A stretch of 64,000 bases of DNA, taken from positions 1 to 64,000 of the forward strand of contig JALPQD010000512.1 in assembly GCA_023101885.1 (NCBI GenBank). The letters run 5' to 3'. Shown here in pieces: positions 46,886 to 59,555 of this stretch (position 1 is its first letter; every line of letters begins with the position of its first letter). The position numbers were made by a program, and so were the translations under genes. This DNA is from Typhlomys cinereus (taxonomy: Eukaryota > Chordata > Mammalia > Rodentia > Platacanthomyidae). Below the pieces are notes generated by a model, which searched no databases, was not told where the DNA came from, and saw nothing but the letters and a program-made list of their open reading frames with translations.

Positions 46886-47309
46886 TTACCATTTTTAAAT
46901 AATCTCTAAAGTCAGTAATTGTAGAAGGCAATTTTTCAATATTGAAGTTGTCAAATAACCACCATCTTCTTTAAGTAACAATCAGTATGAAGGTAGTACC
47001 CTTTTGATTCCCTGGCAATACACATTGGTGAAAATGATTTGGTGGAGAATTAGTAGTAGATGTGGCATCCTTAGGATTTAATCAAATGTGTTTACTTATG
47101 TACCTGGTAGCAGTAGTCGTAACAAAGACTAAGGAAGCTCAACATAGAACCCTTCTTCTCTGCAGTGGCAGGCTTCTGCTGTTTTCCTGTTTTCGTAGAT
47201 CTTAGATTCTTAGAAGAGAAGAAGTAATTTTATATAGTACAGGTGGCATATATGCATGGTTGAGACATCTGGGATCACATCATTTCAAGATAGTCTAACA
47301 ATTATAAAT

Positions 47310-47480
47310 CTAACTATAAGACAACTGCATGCATATTTGGTAACCTGAGTTCAGTCCCTGTAAACCACATGGTAGGAGAGAACTGACTACTAAAGTTGTT
47401 GTCTGACTTCCATGTGCACTACATGGCATACACACACATCTTCTCTTTCTCTTTTCTGCTCCATCATACATATAAAGAAG
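47310..47480 (+). mobile_element. B2/B3-like SINE, partial
   Basis: B box CCTGAGTTCAGTCCCTG, body CATGGTAGGAGAGAACTGAC and TGTCTGACTTCCATGTGCAC. The head is worn. Confidence 0.65.
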
Positions 47481-47559
47481 TAAAGAAAATATTTTAATAA
47501 TAAATCTCTGAAATTTTAACATAAATATTCACATATCCTTATAGTGGTCTAGGATATAA

Positions 47560-49515
47560 TATTATAATATGAAATAATTCTAACAAGCATCTTAAAAAAT
47601 GTTCTGTCTCCCTAGTCATTAGGGAAATACAAATTGAAACCTCCCTGAGATATCATCTCATTCCAGTCAGAATGACTATGATCCAAAACACAAACAACAG
47701 CAAATGCTGGTATGGATGTGGGTATGGATGCTGGTAGGATTGTAAACTCATACAACCCCTTTGGAGATCAATTTGGAAGTACCTAAAAAAGTTAAAAATT
47801 GAAATTAAATACCACCCAGCCATAACACTCCTGGGGATATTCCCAGAGAACACTATACCCTACATCAGAAACATGTATTTAACTATGTTCCTAGCAAATG
47901 GAAACAATCTAGATATCCAACAGCAGATGGATGGTTAATGAAAATGTAGTACATGTACACAATGGGTTACTATTTAGCTGTCAGGAAAGATGAACTAACG
48001 AAATTTGCCAGTAAATGGATGGAACTGGAATAAATCTTACTGAGTGAAATATTCCACAGGCAGAAAGAGAGACATTATATGTTCTACCTTATAAGTGGTT
48101 CCAAGAATTAAACTATTAGTTTGATGGAATCAAATAGAAACCTTTACAACACAAATGCAAAGGAACACAATTTGGGGGAGTAAGAAGATTCCAAAATTGT
48201 ACAAATAAAAGAATATGGGCAAACTATTATAAAAAGGCTTTTATATAAGAAAAGGAGAGGGAAAAATAGGAATAAGACACAGCAGAGAGTGGGGTTAATC
48301 TGTAGGTAACCAATCACTTGCATTCTGACCTCTACTCCTCCTTCCCCATGACAGGGAACTTATATGCCCAGCACTGTAAACTGTTCTAGTAACAGTGGAA
48401 TAAACTGACAGTGGACATGAATAGATGTCTCAACACTCACCACAAACATCCAAAATAAACTTCCATCTAAACACTTTTCATTTTATCTTTAGATAGGTGA
48501 GGATTTCAACATCTAGACAGTGCAGCCTAGCACAATGGTATACCAATGAAATAGATGATCACAGACAACCAGAATGCAGTGTACCATCAAACCTGCAATG
48601 TTCACTAGAATTGAGCCAACCAAGTCTCTCCACATACCAAGACTCAGGAAACCTTGCAGAAGAGGAGGCAGTAAGATTGCAAGAGTTTAAAGAAGGGGTG
48701 ATTAAACACTGGACAAGATATTCTACTCAAGACAGGGCTGCTGCAATCAGGAACTTGCTTCATTGTCTACACCAGACCTGCACAATGACTGACATCCCAA
48801 CATACCTCCATAAATTTACAAGATGTGCAAGCCTACAGACTTGCAGGATCTCTGGAGAAATAAATAAATGCAATGGGAAGCTTAGGGGCTAGGACTAGAC
48901 AGGTGAGAGAGAATGACCCTGTCAGTGGGACTTCCCAAGGAGGGGCCCCTTGATCTGCCACAGAGACCTGAAACTCCACTGGAATAGATGATCTAGTGGG
49001 ACCCATAGAAGTTGACAGGAGGGAGGGTGGAAGGGAGTGTGATGGATTGATGAAGGAAGGGGAAAGAGGGAGGAGGGGAAGAAAGAAAGGAGGGAAGGAA
49101 GGAAGATAGGGAGAATTGCTTAATATGCCTATAAAATTAGAAAATAACTGACTTAAACAAACAAACATGTTCTGGTCAAAAAATACATCTAACAGTACAT
49201 CAAAGTAGGTAGTTGTTGTTATACCCATACAATAGGCACTTCCAGTGGAAACCTTTGTGCCTAAAACTGGATGAGTGAAGGGAAATGCACAAATCAGTGG
49301 GGTGGCCTGAGGAGAATTAACTTGATATACCATGGAGGCCTGAAACCACACAGGAGTAGACAAGTCAGAGTGTACCCTGGGGTTCATAAAAGCATACAGG
49401 CAGAAGGGTGGGAGGGAGTGGGAGGGAACGGGGAAGGAAAGAGAGGGGATGGAAGGGAGGGTAGAGGGAGGGAAACTGGGAAGAATACTCAATATACTTG
49501 TAAAAGTATATAAAA
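47560..49515 (+). mobile_element. Old L1 3' fragments
   Basis: The ORF2 C-terminal region (AATACAAATTGAAACCTCCC, TGGAAACAATCTAGATATCC) is followed by two successive G-rich 3'-UTR ends at about 49010-49130 and 49400-49510. Two ends in a row imply at least two insertions. Stops are everywhere and no ORF of note survives. Confidence 0.75.
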
Positions 49516-52372
49516 GAATACTCCCAAACTCTTTCTATGAAGTCAATATAGCTCTAAAGCCAAAGCTAAACAAAGACACATCAAAGAAAGGATTATAGGT
49601 CAATCTCACTAAAGAACACACATGCAAAATTCTTCAGCAAAATAATAGCATACCGAATCCTAAAACATATCCAAAGGTTCATACACCATGATCAGTCCAG
49701 TTCATACCAGGAATGCAAGGATGTTTTAATATATGTAAATCAATAAATGTGATTCATCATATTAACAGACTCAAAAATCAAAATCATATGCTCCTCTCAA
49801 TCAATGCAAAATCCAACATACCTTCATGATAAAAGTTTTGGAGGAAACAGGAATGGAGGGGACCTGTCTCAATTTGATAAAGGCTATGTATCATAAGCCT
49901 AAAGCAAACATCCTAAATAGGGAAAAACTTGAAGCATTCTAACATAGATACAGAATGAGACAAGGCTGTCCACTGTCACCACTCCTCTTCAATATTGCTC
50001 GAAGTCCTAGCTAGAGCAATAAGGCAAGAGAAGGAAATTAAAAGGGATACAGATAGGTAAGGAAGAGATCAAAGTATCTCTATTTGCAGATGATGTGATT
50101 CTATAATTGAGAGATCCACATGACTCCACCAAGAAACTACTCAAATTAATAAACAAGTTCACTAAAGTGGCAGGCTACAAAATCAACATGAAAAAATCAG
50201 TAGCCTTGCTATATAACCAAGACAAACAAGCTGAGAAAGAAATGAGAGAATTGATCCCATTCATCATAGCTATAAAGAAAATAAATACAGTGGAATAAAT
50301 TTAACCAAGGAAACAAAAGACCTATACAATGGAAACTACAAAATACTGCTGGAAGAAATTAAGGAAGATATTCAAATGTGGAAAGACATTCCTTGCTCAT
50401 GGAATGGAAGGATTAATATTGTGAAAATGGCCATCCTACCCAAAACAATATACAGATACAATGTAATTCCAATTAAAATCCCAATTCAATTCTTCACAGA
50501 ACTGGAAAAACAATCTCAAAATTCACATGGAAGAACAAAACAAAACAAAAAAAACCCCCCAAAAACCATGATTAGTCAAAACATGGAGGTATCAGCACAC
50601 CAGATTTCAAATTATACTACAGAGCTATAGTAATGGCATTTTGATACTGGCACAAAAACAGTTACATCAATCAATGGATTAGAAAAGAGAACTAGTAAAG
50701 AACACACACACAGTCACTTGTTGTTTGACAAAGACCAAAACATGCATGTGGGGGAAAAGACAACATCTTTAAGTAGTGATGGGAAAATTGGACATTTACA
50801 TGTAGAAGAATAAAAATTAACTATTGCCTCTCTCCTTACATAAAAATCAACTCTGAAAGGATCAAAGACCTCAATATTAGACCTGAAACTTTGGAATTAT
50901 TAGAAGAAAGAGTAGGAAGTACACTTGAATTGATAGCCCTAGGTAAAGATTTTCTAAGCAGAACAACAAATGCCCAGGAACTAAGAACAATAATCAACAA
51001 ATGGGACTTAATGAAATTAAACAGCTTCTGTTCTGTGAAAGAAACTGTTAATTGTACAAAAAGATAACCCATAGACTAGGAGAAAACCTTTCTAGCTATG
51101 AATTTGACAAAAGATTAATCTATAGAGTATACAAAGAGCTTAGAAAATTAAATTTTGAATGAAAAATGGGCCCTGGAACTAAATAGGAACTTCACTGAAA
51201 AAGAAATTGATATCGAAGGTCACCTGCTAACCAAAGATAAGATCTTAATATAAGAGGAGATTCAAAAGTAGATGGAAGAATAGGAGTAGAACACAGCAGT
51301 GGGGGGGGGGATCAGTGTCCAATTTGCAGGATGGTTACCATCTATCTGCCAGTCCCTATACCCTCCCTGATTGGTGAGATCAAACCTGTTCAGTCACAAG
51401 TGACCAGGAAGGGAAGTGAGAGTGAACTGCAACAGAAGTCTCGCTACTTACATGCAATACCTGACAGTGACCTGTTTTCTCTACTGAAGCATGATCCCCT
51501 ATCTCCTTTTCTTTTTTTTTAAAGCCCTCCTTCCCTTCCCTTCTGTTTATAATCCTTTATGATTACAGTAGATGTTACAGAGATTTACCTTTTAATATGC
51601 CATTAAGTAGGTTTGGAACCAGGATCCACCTATTAGGGAGTACATACTGTGTCTAAATTTCTGTGTCTGGGACCTTTAATTCAATATAATTTTGTCTAGT
51701 TCCATCCATTTCCCAGCAAATTTCATTAATTTATCTTTTGTGATGGCTGAGTCAGGATGCAGCCAAGGACAGTACAAAAACCATAATTCAGAACACCAAA
51801 GATCCTAAATTAATCACCGGGAACCAGACGAGGCAAATCTCTCCCATCCTAAACTCAGGGAACCTTGCAGGACAGGGGGTGGCAAGATTGTAAGAACCTA
51901 AAGACCGGGAGGACCAATGATATGCAAGATACTCCACACAAGTTAGGGATGCAGCAGAATTGGACTTTGCCTGACCTGTACAATGGCTGACATGTCAATG
52001 ACTCGCTCCCCCAAAGTCTAGCATGGATAACAGGGGAGAAGGTTCCAGGCAGTAGGCTCCTTAGAGGCAAGGGATTAACAATCAAAATAGAGTTCCCATA
52101 CTAACAGGGAGCCCAAGAAAGAGCTCTGAGCTATGTCACTGAGTCCTTATCCCTCACTATGGTGGAGGACTCAGAGGGAGGTTTGGCTTCACACAAAAGG
52201 ATGTTCCAGGGATGGAAAGGAGGAATGGGGAGGCACTGGGAGAGGGAGAGGGAGGTGAAAGGAAGAGGGGAAGTGGGGAGAGTGGAAGGGGGGATAACTG
52301 GGGAGGGGAAGAGGGAAGGAGAGGACGCGAGTACTTACTGAGCTTGTATGATTAGGAAAAAAATAAAATGTG
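49516..52372 (+). mobile_element. Old L1, RT part of ORF2 to 3' end
   Basis: It begins in the RT (TCTATGAAGTCAATATAGCT) and contains AGACAAGGCTGTCCACTGTC (RQGCPLS) and the FADD-region text TTTGCAGATGATGTGATTCT at about 50081. A small open piece at 50107-50298 reads KLINKFTKVAGYKINMKKSV. It ends in a G-rich 3' UTR (52200-52320) and A-tail. It is more diverged than elements A, C and D. Confidence 0.8.
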
Positions 52373-52379
52373 GGAGAAA

Positions 52380-52625
52380 AAAGAAAAGAAATTGAAATGT
52401 CATATAAATACCTTAAAAAGATGCTCAATTTCTCTGATTATCAGAGAAATGCAAATCAAAACAACTCTCCAATACCATCATATGCCAGTCAGATTGGCTA
52501 AGATCAAGAATACAAACAACAGAGGTTGCTGGTGATAAAAAGAGACAGTCATTCACTACTGGTGGGAGTGTAAACTGATACAGCTTCTATGATGATCAGT
52601 TTGGAGGTTCCTCAGAAAGCTTAAA
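52380..52625 (+). mobile_element. Old L1 ORF2 C-terminal fragment
   Basis: AAATGCAAATCAAAACAACT and GGTGGGAGTGTAAACTGATA are the ORF2 C-terminal region of an older subfamily. It ends where the GC-rich 5' UTR of element D begins. Confidence 0.7.
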
Positions 52626-53100
52626 ATGGGGAGCCTCATGCGTCCCTGCAGCGAGCACCCAGGCTGACTCCAGCTTTGTCTGCGCCGCGGCCCGGATGAC
52701 CCCAGCCCAGTCCTACCACCCCGGAGCCCCACGCATCCCCGCGGTGAGCACCCAGGCCGACTCCGGCTTGCCCTGGGCCCCGCCCCGGACCCTAGCCTCT
52801 CGAATCCTCCCGCCCCGTGCGCTTCACCACCCCCCCTAGGTCCCAGGTGAAGAATTCTGCCATTGAGCCAGCTAGAGAAAGAGCACAGCCCAGCCCCGCC
52901 CCTCACCCAGGAGCCACAGGGCCAGCAGCACCGGGCTGGGTGGCCACCAGCTTTGCCCCCGGGGCCCCGCCCCAGACCCCAGCCCCTCTCACCCTCCCGC
53001 CCCCGCGTGCCTCCACCCCCCCCACCCCCCCGCAGGTCGCAGGTGAAGAATTCTGCCATCAACATCAGACCCTCTGCCTCTCTGGCCCACCGGGGACCTA
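52626..53100 (+). promoter_or_regulatory. L1 element D 5' UTR, GC-rich with repeated units
   Basis: It is strongly GC- and CpG-rich. CAGGTGAAGAATTCTGCCAT occurs at 52844-52863 and 53040-53059. Another unit (GAGCACCCAGGC) occurs near 52653 and 52746. It differs in sequence from element A's 5' UTR although the ORFs are close relatives, which suggests promoter replacement between subfamilies. Confidence 0.65.
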
Positions 53101-53626
53101 CACATGTGGTCCACGGCAGACACACTGCTACTCAGAATTCAATAGCGCCCAAAGGAAACTCAATCAAAATTCTAAGGAACAAAGGGAGCACAGACCATAC
53201 ATCTGGACTCCACTACAATCATTATATCACATGGGCGAGATTCTTCTCATCCAGCCCAAAGATAAGTAAACTTTTCCTTTTCACCTTACTGATCCTTTAA
53301 AGTATCAGTGCTGTAGATCAACTTTCTCATACAGCCACCCCACAACATACAACTCCAGGGAGTACACCACTCACCCCCACATTTCATCAAGAAGCTAAAT
53401 CGTAAAAGTGCACTACCAAACTAATACTCACCCCCTGGTAACGTAACCTGACTTAACTGACGTACTAACAGCCTAGTAGCCTCATCTAGGATATAATGAT
53501 AACAATACACAAACATACCCAATCCAAGGCAAGCACTAGTAATAACTGGCAAGTGTAACAATACCAACTAGGTGGATTCAGTGAAAAACACACAGAAACT
53601 GAAAGGTCCTAAAAAACAAAACAACA

Positions 53627-54691
53627 ATGTACAAGTCAAAGTGCAGATCCACGAGAAACAAAACTCAAGAAGACCAATCTCCTGCTGAAAGAATCAATCC
53701 CATAATGAGGGATTCCGACCAGAACAAAACCACAGAAAATCGCCATGAAAGCCAGACCCAACATAACGACTTTCAGAGTATGATCCTTACCATGATTAAT
53801 ACGATGAAAGAGGAAATCCAAGAAGAGTTAAACAACCGAATCAACCACTTTGAACAGGAACACAACAGGCACTTGGAGGAGTTGAGAAAAACAGTTCAAA
53901 AAACAAAAATAGGTATGGAGCAATTAAAACAGTCTCAGGCAGAGTTTAAAATTGAACTAAAAGACAAGTTATCTTCAACCCAAAACTCAACAGAGAGTCT
54001 TATCAGCAGAACAAATGAGGCAGAAAATAGAATTTCAGATCTTGAAGACAAAGTGGGAGAATTAACCAGCTCAATGGAAGAGATTGTTAAAGCCAAAAAG
54101 ATACTTGAGAGGAACATTCAAGAGATATGGGACACCCTGAAGAAGCCTAACATGCGCATTCATGGAATACAAGAACAAGAATCCCAAAATACCACACCTG
54201 AGGAAATATTTCAATTCATCATAAATGAAAACTTCCCACAATTAAAGAATGAGAGGCCTATCCAAATACAAGAGGCATTTCGCACTCCAAACAGATACGA
54301 CCAAAATAGAAAATCGCCACGGCAAATAATAGTCAAAACACTCCACATTCAAGACAAAGAAAAGGTGCTGAGAGCTTCAAGAGAAAAAAAGCAACTCACT
54401 TTTAAAGGTAAACCTATTAGAATAACAAATGACTACTCAATGGAAACAGTAAAAGCAAGAAGAGCTTGGAGAGACATACTTCAAGTATTAAATGAGCAAA
54501 AATGCCAACCCAGACTGATATACCCGGCAAAACTATCTGTCATGATTGAGGGAGAAAGAAAAGTTTTCCAACACAAAGACAACTTGAAGGGATACATGTC
54601 TACCAAACCAGGCCTTCAAAAAATCCTAGAACTGATACTCAAGCTTGAAGAAAAGAACAAGCGTATCCAGGAGGGCAGAAGGGAAGTATAA
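53627..54691 (+). CDS. L1 ORF1p, intact (element D)
   Basis: This is a 354-residue open frame, close to the usual length (338 residues in human L1). In order it has a basic N-terminus (MYKSKCRSTRNK), a long coiled coil at about residues 55-175 (EELRKTVQ.., ENRISDLEDKVGEL), an RRM from about 177 (NMRIHGIQEQESQ) and a C-terminal domain (RRAWRDILQVLNEQKCQPRL, IYPAKLSVM). In the family it forms trimers that bind L1 RNA. ORF2 of the same element is broken. ORF2 starts 57 bases downstream, the normal bicistronic layout. It is the only intact retrotransposon gene seen here. Confidence 0.95.
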   Translation: MYKSKCRSTRNKTQEDQSPAERINPIMRDSDQNKTTENRHESQTQHNDFQSMILTMINTMKEEIQEELNNRINHFEQEHNRHLEELRKTVQKTKIGMEQLKQSQAEFKIELKDKLSSTQNSTESLISRTNEAENRISDLEDKVGELTSSMEEIVKAKKILERNIQEIWDTLKKPNMRIHGIQEQESQNTTPEEIFQFIINENFPQLKNERPIQIQEAFRTPNRYDQNRKSPRQIIVKTLHIQDKEKVLRASREKKQLTFKGKPIRITNDYSMETVKARRAWRDILQVLNEQKCQPRLIYPAKLSVMIEGERKVFQHKDNLKGYMSTKPGLQKILELILKLEEKNKRIQEGRREV

Positions 54692-54748
54692 TACCACCGA
54701 AACATAAATATCAAACAACATGCTTACAAAATCTACTAAACATAAAAA

Positions 54749-57700
54749 ATGTCCAGAATTAAAAATAATTTCTCCATTATAACATTAAATGTCAATGGTA
54801 TTAATTCACCGATTAAGAGACATAGATTACAAACTTGGATTAAAAACCACAATCCAATAATCTGCTGCCTTCAGGACACTCATCTCACCACAAAAGATAG
54901 GCGCATCCTTAGAATGAAAGGCTGGTCCAAAATCTTACAAGCTAATGGAACCAGGAAACAGGCAGGGGTAGCAATTATGCTTTCAGACAAAGGGGACTTC
55001 AAACCAAAGAAAATCATAAGAGTCACAGATGGATACTACATTTTAGTCACAGGTACAATTCACCAGGAAGACTTCACAATCCTGAACATTTATGCACCCA
55101 ATACGGGCCCCTACACATTCATTAAGAAAACCCTACAGCGCCTAAAGCAAGATATCAACCCCCAAACGATAATTCTTGGGGACTTCAACACCGCCCTCTC
55201 AACATGGGATAGATCAACAGGTCAAAAGCTTAACAGAGACACTTTGGAACTTAATCAAACCCTTAAAGAAATGGACCTTACAGATCTCTATCGAACTTTT
55301 CACCCACGCACAAAAGAATACACATTTTTCTCAGCAGCACACGGAACTTTCTCCAAAATAGATCACATATTGGGCTACAAAACGAATCTACACATATACA
55401 AAACAGTTGAAATTCTAACCTGTGCCCTATCAGACCACCATGGCCTAAAGCTGGACATCCACAACACAACAAACAAGAGAAAATACACTAACTCCTGGAA
55501 ACTTAACACTATGATGCTGAATGAGAACTGGATTCAGGAAGAAATTAAAAAGGAAATTCAAGATTTCCTGAAAGTGAACGATAACGAAAATACAACTTAC
55601 CAAAATCTCTGGGACACAATGAAAGCTGTCCTAAGAGGTAAGTTCATAGCTCTTAATGCCTACATCAAAAAAATGGAAACATCAAAAATAAATAACGATG
55701 CAGCTTAAGGCTTTAGAGAAACTTGAGCAATCTGATCCCAAAAGTAGTAGAAGAGAGGAGATTAGCAAAATAAGGGGAGAAATATCTGAAATCGAGAATA
55801 AGAAAACAATAGAAAAAATCAACCAGTCAAAAAGCTGGTTCTTCGAAAAAATCAATAAGATAGATACACCCCTAGCTAAATTAACCAAAAGCAAGAGAGA
55901 GAAAACCCAAATTAACAAAATCAGAAATGAACATGGAGTTATCACTACTGATACACAAGAAATCCAGAGAATTATAACATCATATTTCAAAAACTTATAC
56001 TCAGTGAAGTTTGACAACACAGAAGAGATGGATGAATTTCTAAGTAAACACATCTTACCTAAATTGGATCAGGAAGTTGTGAATTACTTAAATGGCCCTA
56101 TAACATATAAGGAAATTGAATAAGTAATCTCGAATCTTCCCACCAAAAAATGTCCTGGACCAGATGGATTCAGCACAGAATTCTGCCAGACATTTAAGGA
56201 GTCAATAACACCAATACTCCTTAAACTGTTCCATCAAATAGCAAAGGAAGGAACACTACCAAATTCCTTCTATGAAGCTAATATCGTCTTAATCCCAAAA
56301 CCTAATAAAGATTCACTTAAAAAAGAAAACTATAGGCCGATCTCCCTGATGAACACAGACACAAAGATTCTCAACAAAGTCTTAGCAAATCGGATTCAAA
56401 AACATATCAAAAAGATCATTCACAGGGACCAAATAGGCTTCATCCCCGGCACGCAAGGTTGGTTCAACATACGCAAATCAATAAATGTAATTCATCATGT
56501 AAACCAGTCCAAAGTCCAAGACCACATGATACTCTTGATAGACGCAGAAAAAGCCTTTGACAAGATCCAACAGCCTTTTATGATCAAAACGCTAGAGACA
56601 GTAGGAATGGAAGGAACCTTTATCAATATAATAAAAGCTGTATATGACAAGCCCACAGCAAGGATTATGCTCAATGGGGAAAAACTAGAAGCGTTCCCAC
56701 TTCGATCAGGAACTAGACAAGGCTGTCCACTCTCACCACTTCTATTCAATATTGTACTTGAAGTCTTAGCTGAAGCCATAAGACAAGAAAGGGACATAAA
56801 AGGGATTCAAATCGGCAAGGAAGAAGTCAAGCTATCCCTATTTGCAGATGACATGATCTTATAACTGAGGGATCCCAAAAACTCCACCAGGAAGCTCCTG
56901 GAAGTAATACAGAAGTTCAGCAGGGTGGCAGGATACAAAATAAATGTGCAAAAATCAGAGGCTTTCCTATATGCCCAGAATGAAAGAAGTGAAAAAGCCT
57001 TGAGAGAAACAATACCATTTACTGTAGCGCCTAAAAAAATGAAATACTTTGGTATAAACCTAACCAAGGAGGTAAAAGACCTTTACAATGAAAACTTTAA
57101 AACCCTAAAGAAAGAAATTGCTGAAGACATCAGAAGGTGGAAAGACCTCCCATGCTCCTGGATTGGCAGAATCAACATCGTAAAAATGACCATCCTACCT
57201 AAGGCAATATACAAATTCAATGCTATACCAATTAAAATCCCAAAGCAATTCTTTAAAGAAGTGGACCAATTAATCTCAAAATTCATATGGAGGCACAAAA
57301 GACCCAGAATAGCAAAGACAATCCTGAGTAACAAAAACACAGCTGGAGGTATTACCATACCGAACCTTAGTGTATAGTACAAATCCATAGTTATAAAAAC
57401 AGCCTGGTACTGGCTCCAAAATAGACACACAGACCAATGGAAAAGGGTTGAGGACCCAGATATAAGCCCACAAAAATACAGCCATTTGATCTTTGACAAA
57501 GGGGCCCAAAGAATCCAATGGAAAAAGAACAGCATCTTCAACAAATGGTGCTGGCAAAACTGGATCTCCACATGCAGAAGATTAAAGCTGGACCCGTACT
57601 TGTCACCATGTACAAGACTTAATTCCAAATGGATCAAGGACCTTTATTTAAGGCCAGAGACTATAAAAACCATAGTTGAAAGGATAGGGAACTCCCTCGA

Positions 57701-58883
57701 GCCGATTGGGCTAGACCAACATTTCCTAAACAGACATCCAATGGCACAGTCGCTGCTACCAACACTCAACAGTTGGGATCTTGTGAAATTGAAGAGCTTC
57801 TGTTCAGATAAAGAGATTGTAACACGAGCTCAAAGGCAACCCACAGAATGGGAGAAAATCTTCACTAACCACATATCTGATAGAGCTCTACTGTCCAGAG
57901 TGCACAAGAACTTAGAAAACTTAACACTAAGAAACCAATGGCCCAATTAAATAATGGGCCTTGGAACTTAAAAGAAATTTTACCAGGGATGAAATTAAAA
58001 TGTCTAACAAATATCTTTAAAAATGCTCCACTTCCTTAGCCATCAGGGAAATGCAAATCAAAACTTCCCTGAGATATCATCTCACCCCGGTCAGGATGGC
58101 AAAAATCCACAATACAAACAACACCAAGTGCTGGAGAGGATGTGGACAGAGGGGAACTCTCCTACATTGCTGGTGGGAATGCAGGCTCATACAGCCACTG
58201 TGGCGAGCTGTCTGGAGATTCTTAAAGAAACAAAAGATTGGGGCTGGAGATGTGGCTCAGGGGTTAAGCTTCTGCCTTGCAGGCAGAAGGTCCTGAGTTC
58301 GGATCCTAGACCCCACGTATAGACGCCGGGCGGAAGCGGAGGCGGCCTGCGTTTCCGGTCCTGGTAGGGCGGAGCCTGTGAATCCCCGGGCAGAGTAAAC
58401 AAGGAGGAGGCGGTCCATGGTGGTTCCGGAATTCGTCCGTGGTTCTACACACACATACACGCATACACGCACACACATACATATACGCACATACACATAC
58501 ATGCACACAATTGAATGAATAATAAAAAAAATTAAAAAAAAAAAGAAACAAAAGATTGAAGTGCCATATGACCCTGCTATTCCACTTTTGGGAATAACCC
58601 CCCTTGCAGCAGATGTTCACCTCCATAGCACAAGCACGACCATGTTTTTAGCAGCACTGTTTACAATAGCAAAGTCATGGAATCAACCCAAATGTCCAAC
58701 AGTTGACAAGTGGATAAGGAAAATGTGGTACATTTACACAATGGAGTACTACTCAGCAATCAAAATGATGAATTACTGGAATTTGCTGGGAAATGGATGT
58801 CATTAGAAACAATTATATTTAGTGAAGTATCCCAAACCCAGAAAATTAAGCGCCATATGTACTCCCTAATAGGTGGCTCCTAG
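54749..58883 (+). pseudogene. L1 element D ORF2, broken
   Basis: The endonuclease is open from 54749 to 55708 ([42 protein letters not shown]). The usual catalytic Glu in CLQETHL is Asp here (54875-54877). Breaks: a small deletion near 55690 (frameshift), in-frame stops at 56121, 56862 and 57375, an indel near 57910, and the SINE at 58241. The RT box FADD at 56841-56852 is intact. The stop follows the LIGGS end at 58881. It cannot support retrotransposition. Confidence 0.92.
58241..58541 (+). mobile_element. B2-like tRNA-derived SINE, copy 6, inside L1 ORF2
   Basis: The head GGGGCTGGAGATGTGGCTCA, B box GGTCCTGAGTTCGGATCC, family body, (CA)n and AATTGAATGAATAA are present. The 17-bp target duplication AAAGAAACAAAAGATTG is at 58224-58240 and 58542-58558. 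It must be younger than element D. Confidence 0.93.
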
Positions 58884-59555
58884 TACCAAACCCACCCAGC
58901 CCACCTTGAGACACTCAAAGCGGGTGACATTCAATGCCCATCAGGATGGAGTGAAGGGCATTGCAGGAGCAGCAAAACTGCAAAAGGAAATCAACAAACC
59001 ACAATCCAGAACTTCAGAGACTCTATATCAACCACGTAGAACTAGGCCAGACTAATCTCTCCCCATCCTGAAGCTCAGGGACATTTGTGGAAGAAGGGGT
59101 GGTAAGATTGTAAGAGCACAAGGATGGGAAGAGCAATGATATGCAAGATACTCCACACAAGTTAGGGCCGAAGCAATCATAATTGGACTTTGCATGCCCT
59201 GTGCAATGTCCAACACACTACTGACCTCACAAAGTCTAGCATCTGCTAAAGGCACCAAGATCCTTGGAAGCAAGGGATTGACAGGCACAGTAGTGTTCCC
59301 ATGCTTAAGGGGAGCACAGGAAAGGGTTCAGGGAAAGGCCACTGGGTCCTTGTACGTCATCGGAAAGGAGAACCCAGAGGAGAGTCTGGCATGCACATTA
59401 AAGGATTCTCCGGGGATTAGGGGGGTTGCACTGGGGGATGGGGAGGAAGGGGTGAGGGGAGGGAGAGTAGGGCGTTCGGGGGGAGGAGGAGGGAGGGAGG
59501 CAACTGGTGTACCTATTAAGTTTGTATGAGCGGAAATAATAATCAAAAATGTATA

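Larger units (their letters stand above)
52626..59555 (+). mobile_element. Full-length L1 (element D) with a SINE inside
   Basis: It has a GC-rich 5' UTR (52626-53626), intact ORF1, broken ORF2 and a 3' UTR ending GGTGTACCTATTAAGTTTGT with an A-tail at about 59537-59555. The B2-like SINE at 58241-58541 accounts for about 320 extra bases. Its 3' UTR is shorter than in element C: after GACACTCAAAG it jumps to GGGTGACATTCAATG, losing about 360 bases. It lies downstream of NLRP1. Confidence 0.92.

Noticed and set aside
48497..49513. Open frames of 80-219 residues
   Set aside because: They fall in G-rich or purine-rich L1 3' UTRs and show biased composition only.
52626..53300. GC-rich open frames (about 150-190 residues) as host genes
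   Set aside because: They overlap in several frames within the L1 element D 5' UTR, show low-complexity Pro/Gly/Arg composition and match no domain.
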